Origin: Palaemon carinicauda
Taxonomy: Eukaryota > Arthropoda > Malacostraca > Decapoda > Palaemonidae
Assembly (NCBI RefSeq): GCF_036898095.1
Contig: NC_090739.1
Span: forward strand, 68,468,351 to 68,532,350
Reading direction: 5' to 3'
DNA: 64,000 nt
The translations under genes and the position numbers were made by a program. Of this stretch, positions 1 through 12,725 are shown one piece after another. The notes beneath the pieces are model-generated. The model made no database searches, was not told the origin of the DNA, and saw nothing but the letters and a program-made list of their open reading frames with translations. Each line of letters opens with the position of its first letter. Position 1 is the stretch's first letter.

Positions 1-1039
1 ACAGCAAGCTACTTCAAGAAAAAAAAAATCCCTTGATAAAGTCAGTACGCTAAAATCTTACCATTGCCATTCTTACATATTGATTTTTTCTGCCTTTCGT
101 ATAAACACAATTTTCACCGAAAAAATAAAAATTTAAACACCGAAGTCTGCCTTGGACATTCTGAATAAGACTACTAACATATAAAAGTAAATAAAAGCAC
201 TAGGGTCTATTTTCTGAATGCGAACATCCCAAGTATGACATGGGGCCGAATCCTCTCCCAAGCAGACAGCGGCTAATCAATAAGGGAACAAGGCTAAGGG
301 TCCGAATCGGTAACAATGAATAATGGGTTGTCTGGACAAAAGGAGTCTCACTCCATGAGTTTTCGATAACCCTTTAAAAGAACCTTTATCATTTACTTGC
401 TCCAGTGAAATTAATTCATACACACACACACACACACACACATACATACATATATATATATATATATATTTATATATTTATATATGCTAGCCACTACGCT
501 AGTATATATACAAAGCCTAAGAACAAATTACTATGATATAGGCAAAACTGCTCAAAGCAAGAGAGGTTACATCTTGCAAACATCTTGCGAAAGGAAAATA
601 TACCTTATGACCACTTGTTATCGTTCTTATAATAAGCAAGAATTAAAAAAAAAAAAAAAACACGTACAGGCTCTTGCTCCTTTGACCAACTCTTAAACAC
701 ACCCACAATTCAACATGCATTTGAACAGAATGAAGAGAAAAAATAAGTAGCTCGCCGACATGAGCATCCAAGTGACCCTATCTGGGTACTGAAATCTAAC
801 AGAAAAAGAAAGATCAATACCAAGGCGGCCGGCTCAAGCACCAGAATTTGCGAGGAAAACAAATCAATACTAAGCAGATTCAAGCATCCAATTCTACCGG
901 TGAACACGATCAATACCAATACGATTTAAGATCAAAAGGTAGTAGGATGCTACTGTTCTAACAAGAAAATGGAAATGTTAATTATTACGCTTATGTATAT
1001 CATTATGTGTTCTTGAAGGGAAATAATAAACAAGTACAC
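1..1039. other. AT-rich non-coding stretch
   Basis: I see no gene here. It holds a (CA)n-(TA)n compound microsatellite at about 420-484. At about 730-930 there are two or three diverged units of roughly 46-50 bp that start with ATCAATAC. The remainder is unique-looking AT-rich sequence, probably intron of the minus-strand dock gene or intergenic DNA. Confidence 0.5.
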
Positions 1040-1290
1040 AACAACAAATGCAGCCGTTCCCAGTCTACTGCAGGACAAAGGCCTCAGACATCTCCTTATT
1101 CAATGTTGGATTTAGCCAGTTCTCACCACCACGTTAGCTAAATGCAAATTGGTGATGGTGGGAGACCTTTGCCTGGTCGCTCAGAGCAAACCAACCTAGT
1201 ATAGGTGGCCCTAACTAGTAACGCTTAACTAATCATGCCAACACAAAGCCTATCACCACGCTAAGGTATCCCCACACATATACTTGTAAA
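1040..1290 (-). mobile_element. LINE 3' end fragment
   Basis: Read on the minus strand, this ends in GAGGCCTTTGTCCTGCAGTA, then a block ending in a TTG-type tail (ACAACAACAAATGCAG on the plus strand at 1049). The same terminal block occurs in plus orientation at 5.5-5.66 kb, and a relative lies at 43.8 kb next to an RT relict. I infer a 5'-truncated insertion of a non-LTR element or of a SINE using its tail. It contains no coding frame. Confidence 0.55.
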
Positions 1291-1721
1291 TATCTAAGTA
1301 ACGAACATCTATATTGAAATCTCAAGTGTAGGATTTGATTTCCCTTTCTATTTCAAACATATTTATCTTATATCCATCTTCAAACTCCTACATTAGAATG
1401 CTTAAGCCTTCCTTCAGCAACATACCAAAATAGGTATTGTGGGAAGAAAACATTTGTGAAAGCTTGTCTGACCTCAAATGCACAAAATTTTAGAAATATG
1501 ACAAACTTTAAATCATTCCAAGATGGTCTCCAAAATCAATGATCTCACTGACGGTAAACACGTCAAGGCAAAGGATTAATGAGGAAAGCATTCGGTAGAC
1601 GGACGAATGAGACGAATGAGGAGAAAGACTGAAGATGACACATTAGGACACACTAAAAGAAAAACTACTGAAGACCATAATACAAGACAAATGAGAAGAC
1701 AACTGCATAGCTGCAGACACA

Positions 1722-1723
<2 letters not shown>

Positions 1724-1761
<38 letters not shown>
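1724..1761. repeat. (CT)n microsatellite
   Basis: Uninterrupted CT dinucleotide run of 38 bp. Confidence 0.97.
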
Positions 1762-1763
<2 letters not shown>

Positions 1764-2018
1764 TGGAGATAAAAGAGCCGATAATTTTGTGGAAACAACG
1801 ATGCTTACAGGATGTGCTTCCTGCTGGGGAAATCCATCAATTTCCATTCAATATGCAAAATCTCAAGTTCAGAGGTCAAGTCGGGTCAACGTGAATCAAA
1901 GTATAAAGGCCAAAGAGGTCAACACGAACGATAAAAGGCCCTTGCCCACGTTCACATTCAAGGAGAAAGTTAACCCCAAATTATTCATATTAAGTTCGTT
2001 CCTTGGTTCTTCAAGATA

Positions 2019-2019
2019 C

Positions 2020-2060
<41 letters not shown>

Positions 2061-2100
2061 TATACATACATATATATATATATATATATAATACATATAT

Positions 2101-2134
<34 letters not shown>
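2019..2134. repeat. (TA)n-(AG)n compound microsatellite
   Basis: A TA run broken by single TG/CA steps (about 2019-2100) is followed by a short linker and 30 bp of AG (2105-2134). Confidence 0.95.
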
Positions 2135-2138
<4 letters not shown>

Positions 2139-2830
2139 TGTTAATTGATGTTTTAATGGGTCACAAGAATAACAAACACCTCAAGGGTATTTAGCGCTTT
2201 ATGTAAGTCCGGTTAGATTAAGTGAAACGTTAATAAATAAAAATGATATACTTGGTAAATGTACCGCACATGAATGATTCAAGTGTCTTCTACACGGGAG
2301 ATTAGCGGACAAGTTTCATTGTTATGATTAGATTATCCTGGGATTATTAAACAAATCAATCATGAATGATACTTTTATCATTCATAATTAATAAAAGCTG
2401 TTGAACATGAGTCTCCACCCAATTACCTAAGAGTAGGAAAGAAAATCATAGCCAACTTCATCTTAATTTACTGCCCTAATTTTTTAATGTCAGAATAATA
2501 CTGAAAAAATGTCGCTTCACGCAAAATTGCTTACTTTACAAAGAAACATACCAAATTGGAAGTATGGCTGAAAGAATATCTTACACTGATAAGTTATCTA
2601 AATATCAAAATTACACTTTCGCTATAACAGTATAATGATAGGAATAGAACTTTCCAAAATTCAGTCTTCTCTGACATTTGAGCGAAGGCTAAAACAATAT
2701 AAAATCATTGTTAAATCTACAGCAATAAGAAATACTTATATATTAAAGATCTATAAATAAGGAACATTTATACAAAAAATGATAAAAATAAAATTAAAGA
2801 CAGATATTAATAAGTATGAAGTTTTAATAA

Positions 2831-3540
2831 GATTAATTGATTGATTGTTTCAAAGTTTTCTGGCATCCTGACATCTAAGGTCATTGACGCCGATATCACT
2901 TATTATATATAAAAAATAAAAGAATATTCAATTAAGATGTCATTATATAAGTTAAATAGTTTTCAGACGACCTCCTCCTGAAATAAATCTAAAAATGCCG
3001 CTTGCATAGTAGGACACATCATGTCCAAGAATCTTGGCAAGGATAAATCTGCCATCCACACCTTGAACCTCAAAAAGGTATCTATTTCTTAAGTTATTAT
3101 AATTGGGGCATTCGGTCAACAACTGTCTCACTGTTAAAGGTACCAAACAGTCGTCGCAATACGGTTGGTGTTGGCCCTTCAGCAGAAACTCGTGTGTCAA
3201 CCGAGTGTGACCAATGCAGAGACGACAAAGAGACGTCTCCCACTTTCGGAGCATCATGATATACCTCCACGGAGATATGACATTTGTTACTTCTCTCATC
3301 TTATTGCCATCTAGGCTATGCCAGTGCTGTTGCCAATTATTACAAAACAATTTCTTGATGTTAGGTAGGAAATCCTTACAGGGAATGGGATACCTTCTTG
3401 GTAGCAACTCGGATGCAGCATTCTTCGCCAGTAAATCTGCCTTCTCATTCCCAGACACACCCACCTACATGTACTAGAACCCAACAAAATCGAACCATTA
3501 TACCTCTCCGTCCAATAATAAAAAGCCATTCTAAAATCTT
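2831..3540 (-). pseudogene. Jockey-like LINE 3' part: RNase H end and Cys-rich tail
   Basis: The minus strand from 3464 to 2952 reads 170 codons that begin with the end of an RNase H domain (GNEKADLLAKNAA). This is followed by the region usual at the C-terminus of Jockey-type non-LTR retrotransposons: CRLCIGHTRLTHEFLL, a CxxC (YCDDC) and a conserved LTECPNY block. The RNase H part upstream continues in another frame to about 3540, so a frameshift lies near 3465. After the stop come about 100 bases of 3' UTR and a tail of GATT-type repeats ending at 2831. Copies of this tail recur at 26.8 and 39.4 kb. It is a dead, 5'-truncated insertion; the clade assignment is inferred from motifs. Confidence 0.75.
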
Positions 3541-3650
3541 TAAAACTAAAGGGTTACTAGAATTTTAATGAGATAGACCACGATGTTATGAAAAGTGACG
3601 AAATGATATATAGCTTGATAAAAAAAACAAAAAACACTTGATATAACACC

Positions 3651-3682
<32 letters not shown>

Positions 3683-4027
3683 ATGTATATACACACATAT
3701 ATACTGTATATATATATATATATATATATCATCTCATATTAATGTAAATGTGTGTCCAAAAGGCACCTAAACATACGAAACATGTTTAAAGGCCGGTTAA
3801 TAAACATGCAATAGTTAAAGGTAAATATGAAACGTAATGTGGCCATAATTAATGAGAAGCATGCAGTACAGAGTTCAAAATAAATATTGAAGTAACAATA
3901 AGCAGTCTTAAGAGTCACTTTGTCTTAAACTGAATATAAGGATGATACAGACGCTATGACAGAAACATTTTATAAATACAAAATAAACCAAAAGTAGAGT
4001 AAGTTTCATATGAAAACAGACTTCCTT

Positions 4028-4081
4028 GAGAGAGAGAGAGAGACGTCAGGAATCATAATAGATCCAATTGAAGGACAATTA
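4028..4081 (+). repeat. (GA)n plus flank, duplicate copy 1
   Basis: A 16-bp GA run is followed by a ~38-bp flank containing GGAATCATAATAGA and CAATTGAAGGACAATTA. The same arrangement recurs at 4176-4247. Confidence 0.85.
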
Positions 4082-4173
4082 GAATACTGTACAGCGAAGG
4101 ATGATGTACATAGTCTTCATTAAAATATGGACAAAAACAAACTAAAATGTAATGTAACATTAATATCATTATC

Positions 4174-4175
<2 letters not shown>

Positions 4176-4213
<38 letters not shown>

Positions 4214-4247
4214 AGGAATCATAATAGAACCAATTGAAGGACAATTA
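4176..4247 (+). repeat. (GA)n plus flank, duplicate copy 2
   Basis: A 36-bp GA run is followed by nearly the same ~36-bp flank as at 4044-4081. The two differ by a few substitutions and by GA length. Confidence 0.85.
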
Positions 4248-4946
4248 CGGATTAATACTACAACTATGAGCAATTTATAGTTTCAGGAAAATTTTCCCAC
4301 GTTATTAACCTCAAAAAGACTAAAAATGAAGCTTGACAAATACAAAAAGACAACTAAACCACTTCAGAAGTAAATCATTCCCAGAACCTAAGAATAAAGA
4401 CGTCGATAAAAAACACTACAATCAAAGCACAGAAGAAAGGAATTCAAGCAATGAAAAAATAAAGGTGACCTTTCGGTCCTCATCTCCAAGCTTCCATTTC
4501 CAATGCAATAAATCAATACTCCAAAAGACAGATATATCTTTGTCTTCAGTTGAAAAATCATCATAGACAAAACCCTCTTCATTCATTGCAAGGATCAAAC
4601 GTAACCTTATAATGCGCCCAACAAGGTCCATTATTAGCGTTGACAAGGCACCTGTTGACGAACATACTGTCACTGACATTTGAAAATGATCCTTTCGCAC
4701 GGCTAACACAAAGCTTAAAAATGAGATGCAGTGTCGGGTTAACACAGATGGGGTTGGCCGGTTAACTCTCCAAGGAATCTTTCTAACATGCCAACATGTT
4801 AAATATCACCCTATGCTACCCGTATAAATAACTAGAAGAGTCTTTTAAACCTTTACTTCAATTGACATACTAATTCAAAAAGCTACTAGACTGGCTCACT
4901 TGCACTTCTATCTATCTCCAATTGCATCTCAGCTAGGATTAAATGC

Positions 4947-4948
<2 letters not shown>

Positions 4949-4996
<48 letters not shown>
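4949..4996. repeat. (CT)n microsatellite
   Basis: Uninterrupted CT run of 48 bp. Confidence 0.97.
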
Positions 4997-4997
<1 letters not shown>

Positions 4998-5444
4998 AAA
5001 GAGTAAATACCTTAAACTTTTTTCTAGAATTAAATTATTTACTTAACATTCCAATCAAAACGTTTTGTATTATTATAGAGATGTTTATAAAGGTACATTG
5101 TAACACACACATGTATATATACATACATACATACATACACACATAAATACAAATATATATATACAGTATATACACATAAAATGGTAATCTCACAAGAAAT
5201 GTTAAATAATTTATTAAATCCATTTACTCAATTCATAGCAACGAATCCCAATGATTAAAGTAATGAAATATGAATACATGACATAAAAAGAAAATTGAAA
5301 AGCAAATAAGATCCACCCGTCTCCAGTTCAGTGCCATAAACGAGAATATTATTTACACAAGAACAATCGTTCAGCCAAAATGTATATTTTCGTAAACAAA
5401 TCTCTCTTTGATGTTTTCACGAGGCACGAGTGTCTGGGTCTTGC

Positions 5445-5475
<31 letters not shown>

Positions 5476-5483
5476 GGGGGGGG
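5445..5483. repeat. Homopolymer pair A27 / G10
   Basis: Twenty-seven consecutive A, then GA, then ten consecutive G. The A run sits just 5' of the LINE-type fragment at 5490 and could be the tail of another insertion. Confidence 0.85.
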
Positions 5484-5489
5484 AATTGA

Positions 5490-5755
<266 letters not shown>

Positions 5756-5871
5756 ATAAACTGCAAACAAATACAGTACTCCAGTTACAAACATCTTAGA
5801 TATTTCAACAAGACGAACAGAACTTATTCTACGAATGTGAACGGATCCTAGGACAAGGAAGTGTTGCGAAA

Positions 5872-6048
5872 ATGGAAGAACGCCCCAGAAGGATAGACAA
5901 GACAGTCTTCTTCATAGCAGTGGTGACCTTGAGCTTACTCGCAGCTATTCCACGCTATCTGTTACCCAAACCCATGCACTATGACCTTCAAACTAAACCC
6001 AGCATCACGCAACGACTGAGGGCGTCCAAGAAGCTGGCATGCCTTTAA
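5872..6048 (+). CDS. Small ORF, 58 aa, predicted single membrane helix
   Basis: I do not recognise this gene. An ATG at 5872 opens a 58-codon frame ending in TAA at 6046. Residues 1-10 are charged (MEERPRRIDK). Residues 11-25 are strongly hydrophobic (TVFFIAVVTLSLLAA), followed by IPRYLLPKP and a basic C-terminus (QRLRASKKLACL). That is the layout of a signal anchor with a short cytoplasmic side. The segment RYLLPKPMHYDLQTKP loosely recalls the start of M1 aminopeptidase ectodomains, which also follow a membrane anchor, but this is too short to rely on. Base composition is richer in GC than its surroundings. It could be an isolated exon, a pseudogene piece, part of a repeat, or chance. Confidence 0.3.
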   Translation: MEERPRRIDKTVFFIAVVTLSLLAAIPRYLLPKPMHYDLQTKPSITQRLRASKKLACL

Positions 6049-6738
6049 GGCTCAAGGTTCAGCTGCCGACTTAAATTTCCTTAAGCATCTCAATCTCTTC
6101 ATTTATTTTCTATCTATCTCAATATTGGTTTCATCATACATTTATATATTTAAGTATAAAGCAACATTTATTTATTCAGTTTCAGTGAGATGCGACGCGG
6201 CACCATACTTCACCACTTAACATCGACCTTGGCTCTCAGACGTCTGCTTTTGGCATTGTTGTAAAAAAAAATGCATACTAAACATCTGGCTCTTGTGCCT
6301 TTATTTGGCAAATTGCTTTCATGGCGAGGACAATGCGACAATTACGGTGTCCGACATAATCATCCCTTCTTTTACTAATCAGCCCAATTTAATTTTTTAC
6401 TAAAAGACGAAATATATTTAGACTCTGCAGTCCCGTTCTCTTTGTTAATATTGATTAATATTGACAATCTACTTACGAAAGATAGATACTGTATAATATA
6501 AAAGCACATATAAAAAGTTTTATGAAACGACTACCATGAAGCTTTCATCAGTTTCCTCACACTTATTTTGAAAGACTTTTAAAAACCTCTCCCGCCAATG
6601 ATGGTACAAGAAGAGGGTACAAAAGAGGCCGCTCTTTTCCCTACATCCTTTTAATAATGCATATTGTTACTGTGGATTATATTTAAAAAAAAAAAAATAA
6701 TTAATCCATTTTAAGTGTCGACTTACAAATGAGCTGGC

Positions 6739-6741
<3 letters not shown>

Positions 6742-6792
<51 letters not shown>

Positions 6793-6810
6793 TCTCTCTC
6801 TCTCTCTCTC
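6742..6810. repeat. (CT)n microsatellite
   Basis: A 69-bp CT run with two TTTC interruptions. Confidence 0.95.
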
Positions 6811-7374
6811 GAAGATAATGGTGCCCACATGCTCTCAATGCTATCAGGCCGATTAAACCCCTTATTGTTCAACAATAATCTTTGAAGAACTGTTAAAGAG
6901 AGTTAATGTACTTAAGACAATTATACATTTTACCTGCAACTATGAAAACTATAAAACTAGCAGGAAAAATAATCAATGATTTAATTCAATGAAACTTTTA
7001 ACCATTATTCAACTAAATTATCAGTAATAGTAACAGGCTGTAATTTCCCTTCACTGGAAACCAAGGACACGACATAGCGCAGCGTTCAGAGGAGCAGACG
7101 ACTTTGGGAAATACTGAGAGTATTTTCCCCCACCAAGACTTAAAGGGAATTATGTTGATAAAGAGACTGAGTGAAGCGTGGAGTCATGAAAAACGCGGGA
7201 TGCATGTTCGGGATGAACGTGGGAAGACTGGATAGTTGGGGATTGTGGCCGACCGTCAGGAGGGGACGTATCCTCTTTCGTTCCAAAGGAATTACGGGGA
7301 AAATAGAAAAAGAGAGGCAAAAATACACGAAATATGAGAGTGAAATATGTACAAACACACACACGCACTTATGT

Positions 7375-7415
<41 letters not shown>

Positions 7416-7595
7416 AATTATCATAAATTGTTTCACCCTCAGGGGTGAGGATTACTTAGACGGGGCCCTCCAAGGAATACAGTTTTTAACAGAAACATAA
7501 ACATTCATGTATCACTCACTTTTTTCTCTCTCTCTACCACGTCTGTAACTAACATTTGTCGACTAACAACTTGGTACATAATTTTCTATTCAAGT

Positions 7596-7598
<3 letters not shown>

Positions 7599-7630
<32 letters not shown>
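7599..7630. repeat. (GA)n microsatellite
   Basis: Pure GA run of 32 bp. Confidence 0.95.
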
Positions 7631-7634
<4 letters not shown>

Positions 7635-7856
7635 TTTAAGTGAGCAAGTACAATTTCAATGTTCACTTAAATATCTCAGATATTAAGAGGCATTACTACT
7701 TACGCCCCTCTCTATATCTCTCTCTTTCTCTCACACGCACACGCATACACATACACACACACACAAAACAAATACACATGTTACCATCAGTCAATGTCAT
7801 CTGTCTGTGTCTCTGTTACTCACATCACACACGACACTAGTGTGTAATCCGAGCTC

Positions 7857-7858
<2 letters not shown>

Positions 7859-7900
<42 letters not shown>
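7859..7900. repeat. (CT)n microsatellite
   Basis: Pure CT run of 42 bp. Confidence 0.97.
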
Positions 7901-7903
<3 letters not shown>

Positions 7904-8045
7904 GTTTTTTTGTTATCCTATGAGTACACTTGAATGAAGTAGACCAAGAGTGGCATAGACTTCTCAACTGTTTGTCGTAAGTGGGCTTCACTGGATGATG
8001 ATGTTAATTACATGAAATTTTAATGAACACATTTATATACATACG

Positions 8046-8051
<6 letters not shown>

Positions 8052-8110
<59 letters not shown>

Positions 8111-8142
8111 TTATATAATATATATATATATATATATATATG
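8052..8142. repeat. (TA)n microsatellite, interrupted
   Basis: TA run of about 90 bp with AA/TT interruptions. Confidence 0.95.
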
Positions 8143-8529
8143 AATGATCGATTAACTAATTTTCTTTTCTATTTATATAAACTGACAAACAGACAAATAA
8201 TACATGTATATACTGTATAACGGTACGCCTACTTTTGAATGATACGTAATATGCTTTCAAGCATCCGACACACTTTGGTGAAACTTATAAGTTGAAAAAA
8301 TAATAAGAATCAAGCACTAAACACTAGGTTTTTTCATGGATTCGTGTACCAAACAAATACAAGATAGCAAAGCTCAGTGTGACCTTGGCAATAGTGCAAT
8401 GTTCTGTTCCAAATATTGGCCTTATGTTGTCTAATATGTAGTGTACGCTTATCTTCTCTTAGCGCTGAATGTCGTAAAAATACTAAATTTATATATTTGC
8501 ATTACAAATTTATCCATATAAACACAAAT

Positions 8530-8985
8530 TCTCCTCTGTCCTCATACACCTGACAAAACTGAGATTACCAAACAATTCTTCTCCACCAAAGGGGTTACTG
8601 CCCTGTAATTGTTCAGCGGCCACTTTCCTCTTGGTAAGGGTAGAAGAGACTCTTTAGCTATGGTAAGTAGCTCTTCTAAGAGGACACTCCAAAATCAAAC
8701 CATTGTCCTCTAGTCTTAGGTAGTGCCATAGCCTCTGTACCATGGTCTTCCACTGTCTTGGGTTAGAGTTCTCTTGCTTGAGGGTAAACTCTGGCACAAT
8801 ATTCTATCTTATTTCTCTTCCTCTTGTTTTGTTAAAGTTTTTATAGTTTATAAAGGAGATATTTATTTTAATGTTGTTACTGTATTTTAAATATTTCCTT
8901 TCCTCACTGGGTTATTTTCCTCGTTGAGGCCTCTGGGTTTATAGCATCCTGCTTTTCTAACTAGGGCTGTATCTTAGCAATTGAT

Positions 8986-8990
<5 letters not shown>
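8530..8990 (+). mobile_element. Short LINE-tailed interspersed repeat, copy 1
   Basis: Non-coding repeat with marker blocks: TTTAGCTATGGTAAG, TCTTCCACTGTCTTGGGTTA, TTTCCTCACTGGG, then ATAGCATCCTGCTTTTC and AACTAGGGCTGTA at the 3' end, followed by (TA)n. The same blocks occur in reverse at 13.79-14.24 kb. The last ~100 bases match the 3' ends of the LINE copies at 41.8, 47.3 and 48.9 kb. I infer a SINE-like or internally deleted derivative mobilised through the shared 3' end. Confidence 0.7.
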
Positions 8991-9018
<28 letters not shown>

Positions 9019-11218
9019 TATGTGTGTGTGTGTATACACACACATATGAATCTCAATAGAAATAGATCTCACGACAGACCCAGTAGCCTTATAGGATTAC
9101 AGCGCTTAGTTCAGTATGTACTCCAACATCTGGTTAACTTAATCTTCTTCGCAGCTCAAACAACAAAGCTCTACCAACACAGTATAACAAAATAATAATA
9201 AACAAAAGGACATTACGTTGCGTAGAAGTTTGAGAGGCAATACAACACCTCAAAATATATAAGTAAATAACAATATATAAATAAATGCATGCGTAAAGAA
9301 TGAGCTTTGTACAGTATATAAGTACAGGGCGTGAATTCAATAGCATAAAGAACACAATGACAATCATGTTTTCAAAATCACTCGAAACTAATAAAAAGGG
9401 AAATAAAAAAAAAATTCTATATTACTACTCTCAACAATCAATGGAATTTTGTAACATGATATCTTTAAATACCATCACGTTTCATTGTCCAAAATGCTGG
9501 AGGTCAGATTATACATCTTTGTAATACTCATTAATAATCCATGTCTTTACGTGCACAAAAAAATGGCGCTATATGAAATATCATGAAACAAACAATTACG
9601 TTGATAGCAATATACTAACAATTTATTTCTCTGAAGAAACAATAGGATAGCAAGCATCATGAAGAGGATTAAAAGACATTACAACCGTACAAGCAGAATA
9701 GACGAGTTTCAAGCATCTCAGAATATACAACAGCGTATGCAGGATTCAACATAATATGAAGAAAGATCAACGGAAAGTTCAGAAGACAACTCATAACGAC
9801 TTTACACCAGGAAATGAACCTAATTCGGATTCAAACTCTCCAATTCCTCCTTCAGGAGGTATAAGAAATTTGCAAGAAATACATCATCAATCAACAGAAG
9901 AAATACAAGACTCACTATAAAACATCCCAGTATCCAAAATACCAGAAAAACAAATTCAATAAAAGGAACATTAATATCAGATCTCCGTAATCCAAATACA
10001 AGGCAAACCCAATTAATTAGCAGATATAAAGGCTGGCATCCAAAACATAGAGCAAACTAGCTCAATACAACGGAGGATTAATGGATAAAAAGTATGCAGG
10101 AGACAAAATACCCAAACAACAACACAGATGGCGAAGAGTATCTTTATTTGTTCCTCGTGAAGAATCTCGATCACTTTACTAAAAAATATAGTGCAATGGA
10201 AAATTTAATAACTAGAAATCATTGTCAATATATTTAAAAGCATAAATATAATAGTTAATTTGAAAATAAAACTAAGGAAAATAGTAATTTCATCTTAACA
10301 GAATTAAACAACGAATGGATAAAAAAATAATTTTTACAATTCAATATGTTAATGTTGCAAAATCATTATTATACTTGCTAACTTAAAGACCAAACCAAGA
10401 AAAATTACCATTATATAAATGAAATTGTGGTTAAACACACTTTTCATAACTCTAACTAAAACATATCTTCCCAACTATTCCCAACCATGGTTAGCTAGCT
10501 AAATACCCTTATTGTTTCAGCCAACTTCCCTATCAGTTAAAAAAATTTTATGAAGGAAATATCTTCATTTCACCCGTACTTACAAGCACCATAAATAAAA
10601 AAGTTACTAATCAAGGGCAATATTTATTATTCGATCTTAGAACAAAAGTCTAAATGGCTAGATACGAAACAACAACAAAATAATGTAATTATATGGTAAC
10701 TTGCTATCGTAAAACAAAATTAATCACCATTAATTAACTTCAAAAGAAACTTTACTGGTTAACAAGGAAAAACCTCCCACCAAAAGTGTATTCCGAAGTC
10801 TGACAACCTTAATTTTAGTTTCTAAAAATACCAGAAACAGCAACAGGCAAAGATAACAAGGACGAAACACTCAACATGAACGAAAATTAAGTGATTCCGC
10901 ATCACGTTTTACCATATTTGCAATGAACTAGATGAATGTAAATACTACTGATAAAAAATATTTGCAATTCATAAAGTAAAGGTAAATGCCGCAGCTATAA
11001 ATCCACTTTGCAAACATATCACTCTATCCACTAATGAGGTATTAAAAGAACTAATCTGCTTCAACCAATGGATTTTCTGGAGCAAATTATAATCCACAAT
11101 TTACAAGTGATTCATAATATCAACGGTTTTAAAAAAGGAAAATCTATAAAAATCGATTAAATCCAACATCACCTGTAAGGAGAATTTGAACATTGATATA
11201 ATGATTATTTGATCAAAT

Positions 11219-11265
<47 letters not shown>

Positions 11266-12440
11266 TGTCTAACATTACTCTTTTTAAAGCCCACTGAAAT
11301 ACACAACAAGGACAGAAGACTCAAACAAAGCATTAGTCTCCAGTAGCGTTGGTCCGTTACAGCGGGTTCCCTGCTACTCACACGACGGTATATATCTTCA
11401 GGGATAACGTTAGAATTAATGACAAAACTTTCATACGAGACAATAAAATCAAAACAAATGATTTCCTAACGTACAGTTTGTTTACTGCTAATTAGCCCAT
11501 CTTCACCTTGACACAAAAGCCGCACTGGGCCAAAAGCAAATATTTCTAGGTTTCCCTTTGAACAATATTCACTTACTAATAGGGTCTCGGAATGTCATTA
11601 CACATTTGTAGTTTCTATAATCGCGTTATAGTCTGGATTTGTGAATTTGAACTAAAAGATCTAGCACTGGTGCTTGGGAGATCATTCTTAAATCATGTGC
11701 TACTGGGGGGAAACCCCGGCATCTGTAGTATGAAGTAAAGATTTAGAAATTGGACAGCAATATGTCAGACAGGAAGAGGGAAGAGAGGTATAGTAAATGG
11801 ATATAAAGTGTCTTTATTTATACTTACCAGCATCTACCTTTATAAAATATAAATCCGATTTTCTTGGCCTTGAAAAAAGGAAAACCTGTAACATTTTAAT
11901 GTAATATTGTTCGTTCGTGATCAGGTTACAGAAATGTTATCATATTTCAATTAAAACCTAATAAACAAAAATTTAATCTTATATCGTGTAAAGTTTTCTG
12001 TCTCAGGAAACTCAATTATTCATACATACTACATTTTCTTACATTCACGTTATCAGACATGAAGTAACATATTTTCCAAAGGCTTTTCTTTCTCTCAGTA
12101 AAAAAAAAATAAACATTCAACTCTTTAGTCTAATATATTAACTAAATGAATAGATGGCTCAAAATTAGAATATTCATCATAAAGATGAAAAAACGAAACC
12201 CAAAAATAGTTTGGTTAAATAAATAAACAATCGTTTAAATTGTAAACTATGTCAAAACTTACAGAATGAAATCTAGTCTTTCTTATCCTAATCCTTTTCC
12301 TTGGTTTCACTTAGCGCTATTTTATCTATCACAATGGCACAGATTACTTCAATTTATCTGCAAAAACATCACGGAGTACATCATCAAGAGTAAACTAAAG
12401 CGATAAGAAACTCACGACCTATCGCAGACTTGCAAAAGCA
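8991..12440. other. AT-rich non-coding stretch
   Basis: I see no gene. It holds (TA)n-(TG)n at about 8988-9050 and (GA)n at 11221-11263. A purine-rich tract at 9650-10190 has short open stretches but no frame that stays open. Confidence 0.5.
11221..11263. repeat. (GA)n microsatellite
   Basis: Pure GA run of 43 bp. Confidence 0.97.
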
Positions 12441-12725
12441 AAGGTGGTGAATCATAAACAACAAGAGAGATGGCCATGTCAAAGGAAGCTCCTCCATGCG
12501 CAAGAAACGCCTGATAAAAAGCACACGGGGGGAAAAAAGGCCAGTACCCAAGAGGCGGAAAGACCGTGTTACGTATTAAACACGCATCCAACTGAGGCTG
12601 GCCAGCTTTTGTCCGGACAACAATACACCAAGGGGAACTTCAGTTGCCTCAGATGCATTCATGGAACCTCATAGGGATTACCCACGACCAACTCCCAGCT
12701 CCCCCTCATGGCCCAGGCCACCCGA
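12440..12725. other. GC-richer block, probable repeat fragment
   Basis: This 285-bp block is markedly GC-richer than its surroundings and has sharp edges. A 76-codon plus-strand frame (12444-12674) crosses it without recognisable motifs. The edges and composition suggest an inserted repeat rather than an exon. I cannot name the family. Confidence 0.35.

Larger units (their letters stand above)
3541..5440. other. Non-coding stretch with microsatellites
   Basis: I see no supported gene. It holds (TA)n/(TG)n at 3651-3729, two GA tracts with duplicated 3' flanks (4028-4081 and 4176-4247), (CT)n at 4949-4996 and (TACA)n near 5118-5150. A 107-codon minus-strand frame at 4745-4422 matches no family I know. 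Confidence 0.5.
6049..8529. other. Non-coding stretch with microsatellites
   Basis: I see no gene. It holds (CT)n at 6742-6810, (CA)n-(TA)n at about 7375-7415, (GA)n at 7599-7630, (CT)n at 7859-7900 and a long interrupted (TA)n at 8052-8142. Confidence 0.5.

Noticed and set aside
4422..4745. 107-codon minus-strand frame
   Set aside because: No recognisable domain, no splice context and ordinary AT-rich composition; compatible with chance or an unidentified repeat.
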